Shown here: in pieces, positions 17,218 to 25,664 of the stretch | Numbering within the stretch: position 1 is the first letter of the stretch | Layout: every line of letters begins with the position of its first letter | Assembly: GCA_017379935.1 (NCBI GenBank) | Contig: JAFNVC010000020.1 | Location: 32,572 to 96,571, forward strand | Reading direction: 5' to 3' | DNA: 64,000 bases | From: Clostridia bacterium | GTDB taxonomy: Bacteria > Bacillota > Clostridia > Oscillospirales > Acutalibacteraceae | Program-made: the position numbers and the translations under genes | The notes under the pieces: model-generated | What the model was told of the DNA's origin: nothing | What the model saw: the letters and a program-made list of their open reading frames with translations, nothing else | Database searches by the model: none

Positions 17218-18300
17218 TTATGAATTTGCTTCTTCAAACTTCTTCATAAACGCTACAAGTGCCTCAACGCCTTCGATGGGCATTGCGTTGTAGACAGAAG
17301 CTCTCATACCGCCGACTGTCTTATGTCCCTTGAGGTTGATAAAGCCTGCAGCTGTTGACTCCTTGACGAACTTTGCATCAAGCTCTGCATCACCTGTAAC
17401 GAACGGGATGTTCATAAGTGAACGGTCCTCTTTGACAACCGTACCCTTGAACATCTTGCTCTCTTCAAGGTAATCGTAGAGAATCTGTGCCTTCTTGACA
17501 TTGTGAGCCTTCATCTCTGCGAGACCGCCGAAGCCCTTGATCCACTCAAGAACGAGCTTGCAGATATAGATAACGTAGCACGGAGGTGTATTGTAGAGAG
17601 ACTCTGCATCCGCGTGTACCTGATAGTTGAGCATTGTCGGAGTGTAGTCGCGTGCATTACCGAGAAGATCCTCGCGCACAATAACGATAGCGAGACCTGC
17701 GGGTGCAACGTTCTTCTGAACACCGCCGTAAACAACGCCGAACTTTGAAATATCAAGCGGCTCTGAGAAGAAGCAGGATGAAACGTCACAGACAAGAGGA
17801 ATATCGCCTGTATCGGGAATATCCTTAAAAGCTGTTCCGTAGATTGTGTTGTTCATGCAGTAGTAAACGTAGTCTGCATCGGGACGGAAGCTCTCACGTG
17901 TTGTCTTAGGAATGTAGGAGAACATCTTATCCTCTGAAGAAGCTGCAATCTGTACGTCGCCGTACTTCTTTGCCTCATTATAAGCCATCTTTGCCCAGCG
18001 GCCTGAAATGATGTAATCCGCCTTGCCTGACTTGTTGAGGAAGTTGAGGGGGATTGCCGCAAACTGTGTTGATGCACCGCCGTGAACAAAAAGAATCTTG
18101 TAGTTGTCAGGTACATTGTAAAGCTCCTTTACAAGCTCACGTGCACCGTCGATAATTGACTGAAAAACCTTTGAACGGTGGGACATTTCCATAACGGAAT
18201 GGCCGCAACCTTCATAATCAAGCATTTCTGCTGCTGCCTTCTTAAGAACTGACTCGGGAAGCATAGAGGGACCTGCAGAGAAATTAAAAACTCTTGCCAT
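17218..18300 (-). CDS. serC: Phosphoserine aminotransferase
   Basis: A 360-residue PLP enzyme that converts 3-phosphohydroxypyruvate to phosphoserine. The N-terminus NFSAGPSMLPESVL is characteristic and the PLP-binding lysine lies in GGVQKNVAPAG. Start ATG 18300 has GGAGGTAATATAAA upstream and a perfect promoter at 18332-18360. With serA it supplies two of three serine-biosynthesis steps; serB is not in the window. It is divergent from pgk, whose product 3-phosphoglycerate feeds this pathway. Confidence 0.95.
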   Translation of the reverse strand: MARVFNFSAGPSMLPESVLKKAAAEMLDYEGCGHSVMEMSHRSKVFQSIIDGARELVKELYNVPDNYKILFVHGGASTQFAAIPLNFLNKSGKADYIISGRWAKMAYNEAKKYGDVQIAASSEDKMFSYIPKTTRESFRPDADYVYYCMNNTIYGTAFKDIPDTGDIPLVCDVSSCFFSEPLDISKFGVVYGGVQKNVAPAGLAIVIVREDLLGNARDYTPTMLNYQVHADAESLYNTPPCYVIYICKLVLEWIKGFGGLAEMKAHNVKKAQILYDYLEESKMFKGTVVKEDRSLMNIPFVTGDAELDAKFVKESTAAGFINLKGHKTVGGMRASVYNAMPIEGVEALVAFMKKFEEANS

Positions 18301-18331
18301 TTTATATTACCTCCAAATAATTATGTAGAAG

Positions 18332-18360
18332 ATTATAGACCTTTGTTACTTTATTGTCAA
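18332..18360 (-). promoter_or_regulatory. Consensus promoter of serC-serA
   Basis: Minus-strand TTGACA (18360-18355), 17-base spacer, TATAAT (18337-18332), about 32 bases before the serC start. The rest of the 260-base gap to pgk is AT-rich with no other clear element on this strand. Confidence 0.8.
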
Positions 18361-18469
18361 TATGTAATTATTATTTTTTTAATACTAATATAATGCGAAT
18401 TTGCACATAATTGTGAATAAATCAGCAAAATCAAGTTAAATTATGTATATACTGATAAATGTTAATTTT

Positions 18470-18511
18470 TTGACATCTTTTTACTTGCAAAATATGGATT
18501 TTTGTTATAAA
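18470..18511 (+). promoter_or_regulatory. Probable promoter region of the pgk operon
   Basis: TTGACA at 18470-18475 pairs at 17 bases with TATGGA (18493-18498); a better -10, TATAAA at 18506-18511, lacks a well-spaced -35. Which one is used cannot be decided from sequence. Confidence 0.45.
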
Positions 18512-18560
18512 ATATTAAGCGTAAAATTATGGCTACGGCTTAATTGAAAGGATGAAAACA

Positions 18561-19751
18561 ATGGAAGCACTTAACAAGATGACCGTTGAGGATCTTGAGG
18601 TTAGCGGTAAGCGAGTTCTCGTTCGTTGCGACTTCAACGTTCCCCTTAAGGACGGCGTTATCACAAGCGACAAGAGAATTGTTGCTTCTCTCCCCACTAT
18701 CAAGTATCTTATCGACAACAACGCAAAGGTTATCCTTTGCTCTCACCTCGGCAGACCGAAGGGTGAGTTCAAGCCCGAGTTTTCACTCGCTCCCGTTGCA
18801 GTTCGTCTTTCCGAGCTCCTCGGCAAAGAAGTTAAGATGGCAACAGACGTTGTAGGCGAAAGCGCACAGGCTCTTGCTGCTGAGCTTAACGACGGCGATG
18901 TTATGATTATCGAAAACGTTCGTTTCCACAAGGAAGAGACAAAGAACGATCCCGAATTTTCAAAGAAGCTTGCAGACCTTGCTGATCTCTATGTTAACGA
19001 TGCATTCGGCTCAGCTCACAGAGCTCACAGCTCAACAACAGGTGTTGCAGATTACATCCCCGCAGCTTGCGGTTACCTCATCCAGAAGGAAATCAACTTC
19101 ATCGGCGGTGCTCTCGCTAACCCGAAGCGTCCCCTCGTTGCTATCCTCGGCGGTGCTAAGGTTTCTGACAAGATCGGTGTTATCACAAACCTTCTCGACA
19201 AGTGCGATACAATCATCGTAGGCGGCGGTATGGCTTACACATTCATGAAGTCACTCGGTCACAACATCGGTACATCTCTTCTTGAGGCTGACCGTGTTGA
19301 GGACGCAAAGAATATGATGGAAACAGCTAAGGCTAAGGGCGTTAACTTCCTCATCCCCGTTGATAACAAGGCTGGTAAGGAATACGATCCGAACACTGAG
19401 GCTATGATCGTTAACAGCGACGACATTCCCGAAGGCTGGATGGGTCTTGACATCGGTCCGAAGACTCAGGAGCTTTTCGCAAATGCTATCAAGGGCAGCG
19501 GCACAGTTATCTGGAACGGACCTATGGGCGTTTCAGAGTGGGAGAACTTTGCTCAGGGTACAATCGCAGTTGCTACTGCTGTTGCTGAGTCAGGTGCTAT
19601 CTCAATCATCGGCGGCGGCGACTCTGCTGCAGCTGTTCAGAAGCTTGGCTTCGCAGACAAGATGTCTCACATTTCAACAGGCGGCGGTGCTTCTCTTGAG
19701 TTCCTCGAGGGTAAGGAGCTTCCCGGCATTGTTGCACTTAACAACAAATAA
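18561..19751 (+). CDS. pgk: Phosphoglycerate kinase
   Basis: A 396-residue monomeric two-domain glycolytic kinase that makes ATP from 1,3-bisphosphoglycerate. The signature [12 protein letters not shown] is near the N-terminus; the nucleotide-domain motifs [10 protein letters not shown] and the C-terminal [13 protein letters not shown] are present. ATG 18561 is preferred since AAAGGAT (18547-18552) is nine bases away, while the in-frame ATG at 18552 overlaps it. Heads pgk-tpiA-gpmI. Codon use is strongly biased, with GTT, GCT, CTT and AAG favoured, as expected of a highly expressed gene. Confidence 0.96.
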   Translation: MEALNKMTVEDLEVSGKRVLVRCDFNVPLKDGVITSDKRIVASLPTIKYLIDNNAKVILCSHLGRPKGEFKPEFSLAPVAVRLSELLGKEVKMATDVVGESAQALAAELNDGDVMIIENVRFHKEETKNDPEFSKKLADLADLYVNDAFGSAHRAHSSTTGVADYIPAACGYLIQKEINFIGGALANPKRPLVAILGGAKVSDKIGVITNLLDKCDTIIVGGGMAYTFMKSLGHNIGTSLLEADRVEDAKNMMETAKAKGVNFLIPVDNKAGKEYDPNTEAMIVNSDDIPEGWMGLDIGPKTQELFANAIKGSGTVIWNGPMGVSEWENFAQGTIAVATAVAESGAISIIGGGDSAAAVQKLGFADKMSHISTGGGASLEFLEGKELPGIVALNNK

Positions 19752-19769
19752 TCGAAAGGACGCATAAAG

Positions 19770-20537
19770 ATGAACAAATCACTTCGTAAGGCAGTTATCG
19801 CAGGTAACTGGAAAATGAACAAGACTCCTGCTGAGACAACAGCACTCATCAACGAAATCAAGCCTCTCGTAGCAGATGCTGATTGTGACGTTGTTGTATG
19901 CGTTCCTTATATCGACCTTTTCGCAGCTCTTGAGGCTACAAAGGGCTCAAACATCAAGGTTGGCGCTGAGAACTGCCACTGGGCAGCAAGCGGTGCTTTC
20001 ACCGGTGAGGTTTCTGCTGAAATGCTCAAGGCTTGCGGCGTTGAATACGTTATCACAGGTCACTCTGAGAGAAGAACCTACTTCGGCGATACAGACGTTA
20101 CTGTACGCGACAGAACAAGAGCTGCTCTCAACAACGGTATGACTGTTATCCTTTGTGTTGGTGAATACCTCGAGCAGAGAGAGCAGAACATCACAATGGA
20201 GGTTGTTGCTTCTCAGACAAAGATTGCTCTTGCAGGCGTTTCCAAGGAAGAGCTTGACAGAATCATCATCGCTTACGAACCCGTATGGGCTATCGGCACA
20301 GGCAAGACAGCTACTGCTGATCAGGCTGAAGAGGTTTGTAAGGCTATCCGTGAGCTCATCGCTGAGCTTTACGATCAGGAGGCTGCTGACAAGTTTGTTG
20401 TTCAGTACGGCGGTTCAATGAACGCTGCTAACGCTGACGAGCTTCTCAGCAAGGAAGATGTTGACGGCGGTCTTATCGGCGGCGCAGCACTCAAGGCTCC
20501 CGACTTTGCAGCTATCGTTAAGGCAGCAAGCAAATAA
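19770..20537 (+). CDS. tpiA: Triosephosphate isomerase
   Basis: A 255-residue TIM barrel interconverting glyceraldehyde 3-phosphate and dihydroxyacetone phosphate. N-terminal GNWKMNKT carries the catalytic lysine, ITGHSERRTYFG the catalytic histidine, and AYEPVWAIGTGKTAT the catalytic glutamate and mobile loop. It starts 18 bases after pgk, with AAAGGA upstream. A terminator-like hairpin after it may attenuate transcription into gpmI. Confidence 0.97.
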   Translation: MNKSLRKAVIAGNWKMNKTPAETTALINEIKPLVADADCDVVVCVPYIDLFAALEATKGSNIKVGAENCHWAASGAFTGEVSAEMLKACGVEYVITGHSERRTYFGDTDVTVRDRTRAALNNGMTVILCVGEYLEQREQNITMEVVASQTKIALAGVSKEELDRIIIAYEPVWAIGTGKTATADQAEEVCKAIRELIAELYDQEAADKFVVQYGGSMNAANADELLSKEDVDGGLIGGAALKAPDFAAIVKAASK

Positions 20538-20554
20538 GATTTAATAAACAACTC

Positions 20555-20579
20555 TATGGGACGCTCAAAGCGTCCCATA
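20555..20579 (+). terminator. Hairpin between tpiA and gpmI (terminator or attenuator)
   Basis: Perfect 11-bp stem TATGGGACGCT / AGCGTCCCATA with a CAA loop and a short AATTTT exit. Because gpmI follows immediately with no clear promoter, partial read-through is likely. Confidence 0.65.
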
Positions 20580-20600
20580 ATTTTGAATGGTGATTGAATT

Positions 20601-22115
20601 ATGAAAAAACCTGTAGTTTTATGTATTATGGACGGCTTCGGCATCAACCCCGGTGATAAGGGTAACGCTATTGAAGCTGCAAACACACCCAACCTTACAA
20701 AGCTTTTCAACGAAAACCCGTTCACAACGATCGGTGCTTCAGGCCTTGACGTAGGTCTCCCCGACGGTCAGATGGGTAACAGTGAGGTTGGTCACACAAA
20801 TATCGGTGCAGGCCGTGTTGTTTACCAGATGCTCGTTAAGATTTCAAAGTCAATCACAGACGGCGATTTCTTCGACATCAAGGCACTCAAGGACGCTTGC
20901 GAAAACTGCAAGAAGAACGGCAGTGCACTTCACCTTATGGGACTTCTTTCAGACGGCGGCGTTCACAGCCACATCGAGCACCTCTTCGGTCTTCTTGAAA
21001 TGGCTAAGAAGGAAGGTCTTGAGAAGGTTTACATCCACTGCATTATGGACGGCCGTGACGTTTCCGTTACATCGGGCGTAGGCTTCGTTCAGGACGTTTA
21101 CAACAAGACAAAAGAGCTCGGCGTCGGCGAAATCGCAACAATCAGCGGCCGTTACTACGCTATGGACCGTGACTTCGCATGGGACAGAGTTGAGAAGGCT
21201 TATGCTGCAATGGTTTACGGCGAGGGCATTCAGGCTGACTGCGGTAAGGTATCAATGGAGGAGTCATACGCTAACGGCGTAACTGACGAATTCATCGTTC
21301 CCACAGTTCTCAACAAGGAAGGCACAATCAAGGCTAACGACAGCGTTGTATTCTTCAACTTCCGCCCCGACCGTGCAAGACAGATCACAAGAACCTTTGT
21401 TGACGAGTCCTTCGACGGCTTTGAGAGAAAGAACGGCTTCTTCCCGCTTCACTTTGTCTGTATGACACAGTATGACGAGACTATGCCGAATGTTACAGTT
21501 GCCTTCCCGCCCGAGGAGCTCACAATGACAATGGGCGAATATCTCGCATCAAAGGGTAAGACTCAGCTTCGTATCGCTGAGACACAGAAGTATGCTCACG
21601 TTACATTCTTCTTCAACGGCGGTGAGGAAAAGACATTTGAGGGCGAGGACAGAATCCTTATCCAGTCCCCCGACGTTCCGACCTTCGACCTTCAGCCCGA
21701 GATGAGCGCATATCCCGTATGCGATGCTGTTGTTAACGAGATCAAGTCAGGCAAGTACGATGCAGTTATCCTCAACTTCGCTAACTGCGATATGGTTGGT
21801 CACACAGGCGTCTGGGATGCCGCAGTTAAGGCTGTTGAGGCTGTTGACGAATGCGTAGGCAAGGTTTGCGACGCTACTCTCGAAATGGGCGGTGCTGTGC
21901 TTATCACAGCTGACCACGGTAACGCTGACAGAATGATCGGCGACGACGGCAAGCCCTTCACACCGCACTCAACAAATCCCGTTCCCTTCTGCGTAGTCGG
22001 CTATGACTGCGAGCTCAAGGAAACAGGCAGACTCGCTGATATTGCTCCGACAATGCTCACAATCCTCGGACTCGAGCAGCCGAAGGAAATGACCGGCGAG
22101 ACAATGATCAAATAA
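20601..22115 (+). CDS. gpmI: 2,3-bisphosphoglycerate-independent phosphoglycerate mutase
   Basis: A 504-residue Mn2+-dependent glycolytic mutase of the alkaline-phosphatase superfamily. VLCIMDGFGINPGDKGN begins the metal site, the phosphorylated serine is in QMGNSEVGHTNIGAGR, and the second metal motif is ITADHGNADRM. Length fits the family. The ribosome binding site is weak. The gene shares a bidirectional terminator with the phage-like operon on the other strand. Confidence 0.96.
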   Translation: MKKPVVLCIMDGFGINPGDKGNAIEAANTPNLTKLFNENPFTTIGASGLDVGLPDGQMGNSEVGHTNIGAGRVVYQMLVKISKSITDGDFFDIKALKDACENCKKNGSALHLMGLLSDGGVHSHIEHLFGLLEMAKKEGLEKVYIHCIMDGRDVSVTSGVGFVQDVYNKTKELGVGEIATISGRYYAMDRDFAWDRVEKAYAAMVYGEGIQADCGKVSMEESYANGVTDEFIVPTVLNKEGTIKANDSVVFFNFRPDRARQITRTFVDESFDGFERKNGFFPLHFVCMTQYDETMPNVTVAFPPEELTMTMGEYLASKGKTQLRIAETQKYAHVTFFFNGGEEKTFEGEDRILIQSPDVPTFDLQPEMSAYPVCDAVVNEIKSGKYDAVILNFANCDMVGHTGVWDAAVKAVEAVDECVGKVCDATLEMGGAVLITADHGNADRMIGDDGKPFTPHSTNPVPFCVVGYDCELKETGRLADIAPTMLTILGLEQPKEMTGETMIK

Positions 22116-22129
22116 GCTGATTTCATAAA

Positions 22130-22160
22130 AAAACACGGACTGAAGCTCAGTCCGTGTTTT
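22130..22160. terminator. Bidirectional terminator between gpmI and the lysis cassette
   Basis: 14-bp stem AAAACACGGACTGA / TCAGTCCGTGTTTT with an AGC loop; T-rich on both exits. It marks the 3' end of the phage-derived operon. Confidence 0.88.
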
Positions 22161-22163
22161 CTT

Positions 22164-22412
22164 TTATCCTTGTTGTTTTATAATCGTATCCGCCTCCTGC
22201 GCTTTGTCAGTGAAGCTGTTATTCTTCCACCACGACCAGATTGCGGTTACTGCCGTAAAAATATATGTCGCATATTCTGTCCATTGCTCGAGCTCAATTT
22301 CAGTTTTTGTAATACCGAACATAACGAGAGCCTGATTGATAAGTGCAAGAACAAGCACCGCTGTTCTCACCCAGGTCTGCATTGATACACCTTTTAAATT
22401 CAGCTTTTTCAT
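22164..22412 (-). CDS. Phage holin, SPP1/A118-like
   Basis: An 82-residue small membrane protein with two hydrophobic segments (about residues 14-33 and 47-62) and the tail SWWKNNSFTDKAQEAD, typical of SPP1-type phage holins. Holins pool in the cytoplasmic membrane and open holes that let endolysin reach the wall. Start ATG 22412 overlaps the upstream stop as ATGA, with GAGAGGAG ten bases away. Last gene of the seven-gene cassette and immediately followed by its terminator. Confidence 0.85.
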   Translation of the reverse strand: MKKLNLKGVSMQTWVRTAVLVLALINQALVMFGITKTEIELEQWTEYATYIFTAVTAIWSWWKNNSFTDKAQEADTIIKQQG

Positions 22413-22630
22413 TTCAATATTTCTCCTCTCAATTCATCTATTCTGTGATGCGCGGACTTTGCCGAGCTTTCAACCTGAAACATTCTTTCGACGAGGTTAT
22501 TATGCTTTGATACCTTCTGCTCAAGCTGATCGATGCGGTATACCGTAAGGCGGTTGGCGGCGAGTATACCGCCGAGTGAGCCGACGAGCGTTCCCGCAAA
22601 GGCAATGATTGCCGTTAATATATCCGTCAA
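22409..22630 (-). CDS. Small membrane protein of the phage lysis module (XhlA-like)
   Basis: A 73-residue protein with one N-terminal membrane helix (about residues 5-24), followed by a coiled-coil-like stretch (DQLEQKVSKHNNLVERMFQ). This is the architecture of XhlA-type accessory lysis proteins, although XhlA usually has its helix at the C-terminus, so the family call is tentative. The start is TTG 22630, overlapping the upstream stop by four bases, and its end overlaps the holin start by four bases. Confidence 0.7.
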   Translation of the reverse strand: MTDILTAIIAFAGTLVGSLGGILAANRLTVYRIDQLEQKVSKHNNLVERMFQVESSAKSAHHRIDELRGEILK

Positions 22631-23319
22631 TTCTTCACCGCCTTACAGTAGTCAAGGCATACCCAGCCCGAGGGGATTTTGCCCCAGTTGCTCTTAACCT
22701 CCGACACCGTACAGACACAGCCCTTGACAAGTCCGTCCGCCCTGTTGCCCGAATTTCTCTGTTTTATCTGCTTTTGTGCATTGGGCGTAAGAAACGAAAA
22801 CTTTTTATAATCATAGTCCGTGGAGGGACCTCGTCTGACCCTTAACAGATTTGCCGTTACCGTATAGTTTCCTGTTTTATAGGTCTTCGGCTCTGTGTAG
22901 CTTTTTGCGAAAGCCTCCGGATCCTCATATTTGTCTGTTGAGAGGTCTTTTACACCAAGGTGCAGATGTACGCCCGTTGCTTTTCCGCTTTTTCCCGTAT
23001 AGCCGAGAAGTGTACCCTTTTTCACACTCTGTCCCGACTTTACCTTGATTCGGTCAAGATGATAGTGGAGCAGCTTTTTGTTGATTCTCGGATATTTAAC
23101 CCATACATACAAGGCTCCGTCAGAAGCCCTTCCGCAGCTGAGGACAGTTCCCTCTTCTATTGCATATTGTGCCAGCTTTTTGCCGTTAGTGCCGTAATCC
23201 GTACCGTAATGAAACGGATTTGTCGTGCCTGACGAGGTTTTGAGAACCGTCCGCTTGCCGTATGCTGAAGTTATATAATGGCTTTTGCCGTTAAAAATTA
23301 TATTTGTAATTTTGCTCAT
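22627..23319 (-). CDS. M23 metallopeptidase endolysin with SH3-like wall-binding domain
   Basis: A 230-residue peptidoglycan endopeptidase without a signal peptide, as expected for a holin-released endolysin. The M23 zinc/catalytic residues are H37 and D41 in FHYGTDYG, H85/H87 in LLHYHLDR, and H118/H120 in GVHLHLGV. From about residue 153 an SH3b-type domain follows (VTANLLRVRRGPSTDY). It should cut peptide cross-links in the cell wall. ATG 23319 overlaps the preceding small gene (ATGA) and has GGAGT upstream. Confidence 0.9.
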   Translation of the reverse strand: MSKITNIIFNGKSHYITSAYGKRTVLKTSSGTTNPFHYGTDYGTNGKKLAQYAIEEGTVLSCGRASDGALYVWVKYPRINKKLLHYHLDRIKVKSGQSVKKGTLLGYTGKSGKATGVHLHLGVKDLSTDKYEDPEAFAKSYTEPKTYKTGNYTVTANLLRVRRGPSTDYDYKKFSFLTPNAQKQIKQRNSGNRADGLVKGCVCTVSEVKSNWGKIPSGWVCLDYCKAVKN

Positions 23320-23474
23320 TTATTACTCCTTCCCCTTTCGTATTCCTTGATTATCCCTGCAATTTTCCTGAACAGCGTAAAATCATCCTCGCCACACTCT
23401 CTGCTTTTCTCAACCTGCTTGGACAGCCTTAACGCAAGTAAAAGTGACGAAAGCTCCATATCGATATCAATCAT
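23316..23474 (-). CDS. 52-residue hypothetical protein in the lysis cassette
   Basis: A short ORF starting at ATG 23474, eight bases inside the end of the M14-like gene, and ending at TGA 23316-23318 inside the endolysin start codon. The product begins MIDIDMELSSLLLALRLSKQ and continues with a charged stretch FTLFRKIAGIIKEYERGR, predicted helical and soluble. It is not recognised. It matters because without it there would be a 147-base hole in an otherwise fully overlapping operon, and the two overlaps imply it is translated. Confidence 0.65.
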   Translation of the reverse strand: MIDIDMELSSLLLALRLSKQVEKSRECGEDDFTLFRKIAGIIKEYERGRSNK

Positions 23475-25428
23475 AAAATCCGTTTTCACCCGATATCAGC
23501 GTCTCCTTCGGAAAAATCAGCTCCTGAGTCGGCACATCATTCTGTGAGGTGTAATCCTCTGCCGTACCCATCGGGCGGCTGATTTCGACCGATCTGCCGA
23601 TATTGCACGGGAAAGCATTGAGGGTAGCCGAGAATCCCGTCAGCTTTGCAGCGGAGGCTGTATCTGCACATACACCAATGCTGAAATTAAGCTTTTCGGG
23701 ATATCCCGAGGTTATAAGACCGTTGTTGTCACTGTAGTAAGCCTGCAGCACAGAATCAAAGGGAATAACGTGTGTGCCTGCCGAAAGAGGTATTTCAATG
23801 ACAAAATCTGTCATATCGGCACGCTCTGAATACGTCTGTTCGGGAGAGTAATCCTGCCAGAGCAAGGGATTGATACGTACGGTGCAGGGATTTACCGCAC
23901 GTATTATCGCATATCCGTTTACCGTCACATTGCACGGCGAGCGCATAACAAGCTGACAGGATGTTATCGGCGCTTTTTTGAAGGACTGAGACTGCGGTAT
24001 TGCAAATGTATCCGTGTCACCCGTACTGCGCCATGAAAAATATTTTGTAAAAGGCACCCTTGCACCGCGGAGTGTGAAGGTGCTGTTTTTTGCAATTGTG
24101 TAAATCATATTACCGATAAGCTCGGTGAATTTCGTTACACCTTCATTATTCTGTGAGCCTCCGTAGGATAACGACGGCCAGTTGACCGTGCAGGCATTGA
24201 TGCCGAATTGCTCTGCGGCATAGTTGATAAGAGTCGGATTAAGCGTCGGCGCAATTATCGAGGCTGAAAGAAGGTCATTTTCGTTTCTTTCCTCGTAGTT
24301 ATAGCGGTAGAGCGCATTAGTCAGAGCATCAAGGCAGTTATTCCTGAAGCGCGGATAAAAGAGCATCTTGCCCGAAAAAAGGTTGGAACGGTCGTTAAAA
24401 TGTATCGCGGCGCACAGTCTGTCTGTGCTGATGCTCTGAAGAAAATTCTGTATCGCCTGTGTCTCCTTCTGATCGGCAGCAGAATCACCCTTATATCTTT
24501 CCGTACAATCCGACCATCTGAAATCAAAGTTACGGTCGATTCTCACTCCATTTCTGTTGTGCGGTCCTGCAACCAGAAGTCCGAACGGATTTCCGACAGG
24601 AACAACTACAAACTTTACCCTCGAACGCAGATAACCGAGTGTTCTGTTTTCGTGCTTTCTTGAGCATAAATCCGCAAGGAACCATGACAGTGCTATCAGC
24701 GGCGAGCTTTCGGTGCCGTCGAGGCAAGCTGACACAAATACGGTTTTTTCGTAATTTGCGGGCTCAAAGGAATAGGCATATATTGGATAAAGCCCGCTCT
24801 CATCCGTACCGATACGTATCCGCGAAGCATAGTCGGGATAATCCTCAACCAATCGGTTCAGAATATAATCAAGATATTCGTTATATGACGAATTTTTACT
24901 GTATGACGGCAAATTATCCGCATCCGTAAAGGGTGCCGGTATATACCAGTCTGACGGCTCGCACGATGAGTCTGCACCCTCACCGAGCGTATCTGCAAGC
25001 TTATCAAAGCGGGTGTCAAGGCTTTTCTTATACTCTTCAAGCGAGCCCTCAAGCTCAGCCAGCGCGTTAAAAACAATCGACGCATCCTCTTCAAGCCAAT
25101 CCTCTACATTGCCGACACCCTCATCAACACGGTGTGCAACACAATTAGTAGCAATGACCGTATTTTCATCATTTATACCGTAAACTCCGATTCGTATATA
25201 CCCTTCCCTTGCCATACACACCGCAGGGATTTTGCAGGTATCTGCCTCCAGTCTGACTCTTATATAGTCATCATTGCCAAAGCCGAACACGGCGGTTTTA
25301 TCAAAGGAATCCCACTCGCTGTCAAAGCTGAAGGAACACGAATCATAGTTCACACAGCCCTGAGTTGAATAAGAATCCTTTACAACCTCTATACGATTAG
25401 CGGTGACCTTCAGGTTAAGCTTATTCAC
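23467..25428 (-). CDS. Phage baseplate-type N-terminal domain fused to a degenerate M14 carboxypeptidase-like domain
   Basis: A 653-residue protein starting at GTG 25428, overlapping the upstream stop as GTGA, with GGAGGTGA ahead. Residues 1-120 (SFSFDSEWDSFDKTAVFGFG; IRIGVYGINDE) look like the N-terminal domain of Firmicutes phage baseplate/receptor-binding proteins; a coiled linker follows (about 120-150). Residues 160-430 resemble M14 zinc carboxypeptidases: ACLDGTES, VRIDRNFDF, CAAIHFND. However, the first zinc ligand position is D237 not His, and the catalytic Glu position seems to be N416, while E240, R299 and H343 are kept. The last 180 residues look beta-rich. Possibly an attachment protein rather than an active peptidase. 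Confidence 0.7.
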   Translation of the reverse strand: MNKLNLKVTANRIEVVKDSYSTQGCVNYDSCSFSFDSEWDSFDKTAVFGFGNDDYIRVRLEADTCKIPAVCMAREGYIRIGVYGINDENTVIATNCVAHRVDEGVGNVEDWLEEDASIVFNALAELEGSLEEYKKSLDTRFDKLADTLGEGADSSCEPSDWYIPAPFTDADNLPSYSKNSSYNEYLDYILNRLVEDYPDYASRIRIGTDESGLYPIYAYSFEPANYEKTVFVSACLDGTESSPLIALSWFLADLCSRKHENRTLGYLRSRVKFVVVPVGNPFGLLVAGPHNRNGVRIDRNFDFRWSDCTERYKGDSAADQKETQAIQNFLQSISTDRLCAAIHFNDRSNLFSGKMLFYPRFRNNCLDALTNALYRYNYEERNENDLLSASIIAPTLNPTLINYAAEQFGINACTVNWPSLSYGGSQNNEGVTKFTELIGNMIYTIAKNSTFTLRGARVPFTKYFSWRSTGDTDTFAIPQSQSFKKAPITSCQLVMRSPCNVTVNGYAIIRAVNPCTVRINPLLWQDYSPEQTYSERADMTDFVIEIPLSAGTHVIPFDSVLQAYYSDNNGLITSGYPEKLNFSIGVCADTASAAKLTGFSATLNAFPCNIGRSVEISRPMGTAEDYTSQNDVPTQELIFPKETLISGENGFYD

Positions 25429-25664
25429 GCAGACATCACCTCCTCATCCCTTTTATAATAGTTTTTCAAGGCATAAGCAGTATCCAAAATATCTCTTTTC
25501 TGGTCATAAAAAATCGTGAGCTTGCGCTTGATTTCATAGGTTTTCAGATAATTATTTGAGTTGTATGCTTCGTTGAGAAGCCGTCTGTACTTTACAATAA
25601 GGCAATTGATATCCTCCGCCGCCTTAAAGTAATCTTCACTGAGTTGAGTTAAAGTTCTTTCCAT
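25425..25664 (-). CDS. 79-residue coiled-coil hypothetical protein
   Basis: Hydrophilic, mostly helical small protein (SEDYFKAAEDINCLIVKYRR; KLTIFYDQKRDILDTAY) without signal or membrane segment. ATG 25664 has AAGGAG nine bases upstream and lies 16 bases inside the end of the regulator gene; its own stop overlaps the next start. I do not recognise the family. Its position directly after the regulator and ahead of the structural and lysis genes suggests an adaptor, chaperone or regulatory role, which is a guess. Confidence 0.6.
   Translation of the reverse strand: MERTLTQLSEDYFKAAEDINCLIVKYRRLLNEAYNSNNYLKTYEIKRKLTIFYDQKRDILDTAYALKNYYKRDEEVMSA

Noticed and set aside
18301-18560. Riboswitch upstream of pgk or serC
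   Set aside because: The leaders are short and AT-rich, with consensus promoters close to the starts and no recognisable aptamer core.
20538-20600. Separate promoter for gpmI
   Set aside because: Only 63 bases containing a hairpin; no -35/-10 pair was found, so read-through from pgk-tpiA is more likely.
23278-23547. Open frame on the plus strand opposite the lysis cassette
   Set aside because: It overlaps well-supported minus-strand genes and lacks a start site.
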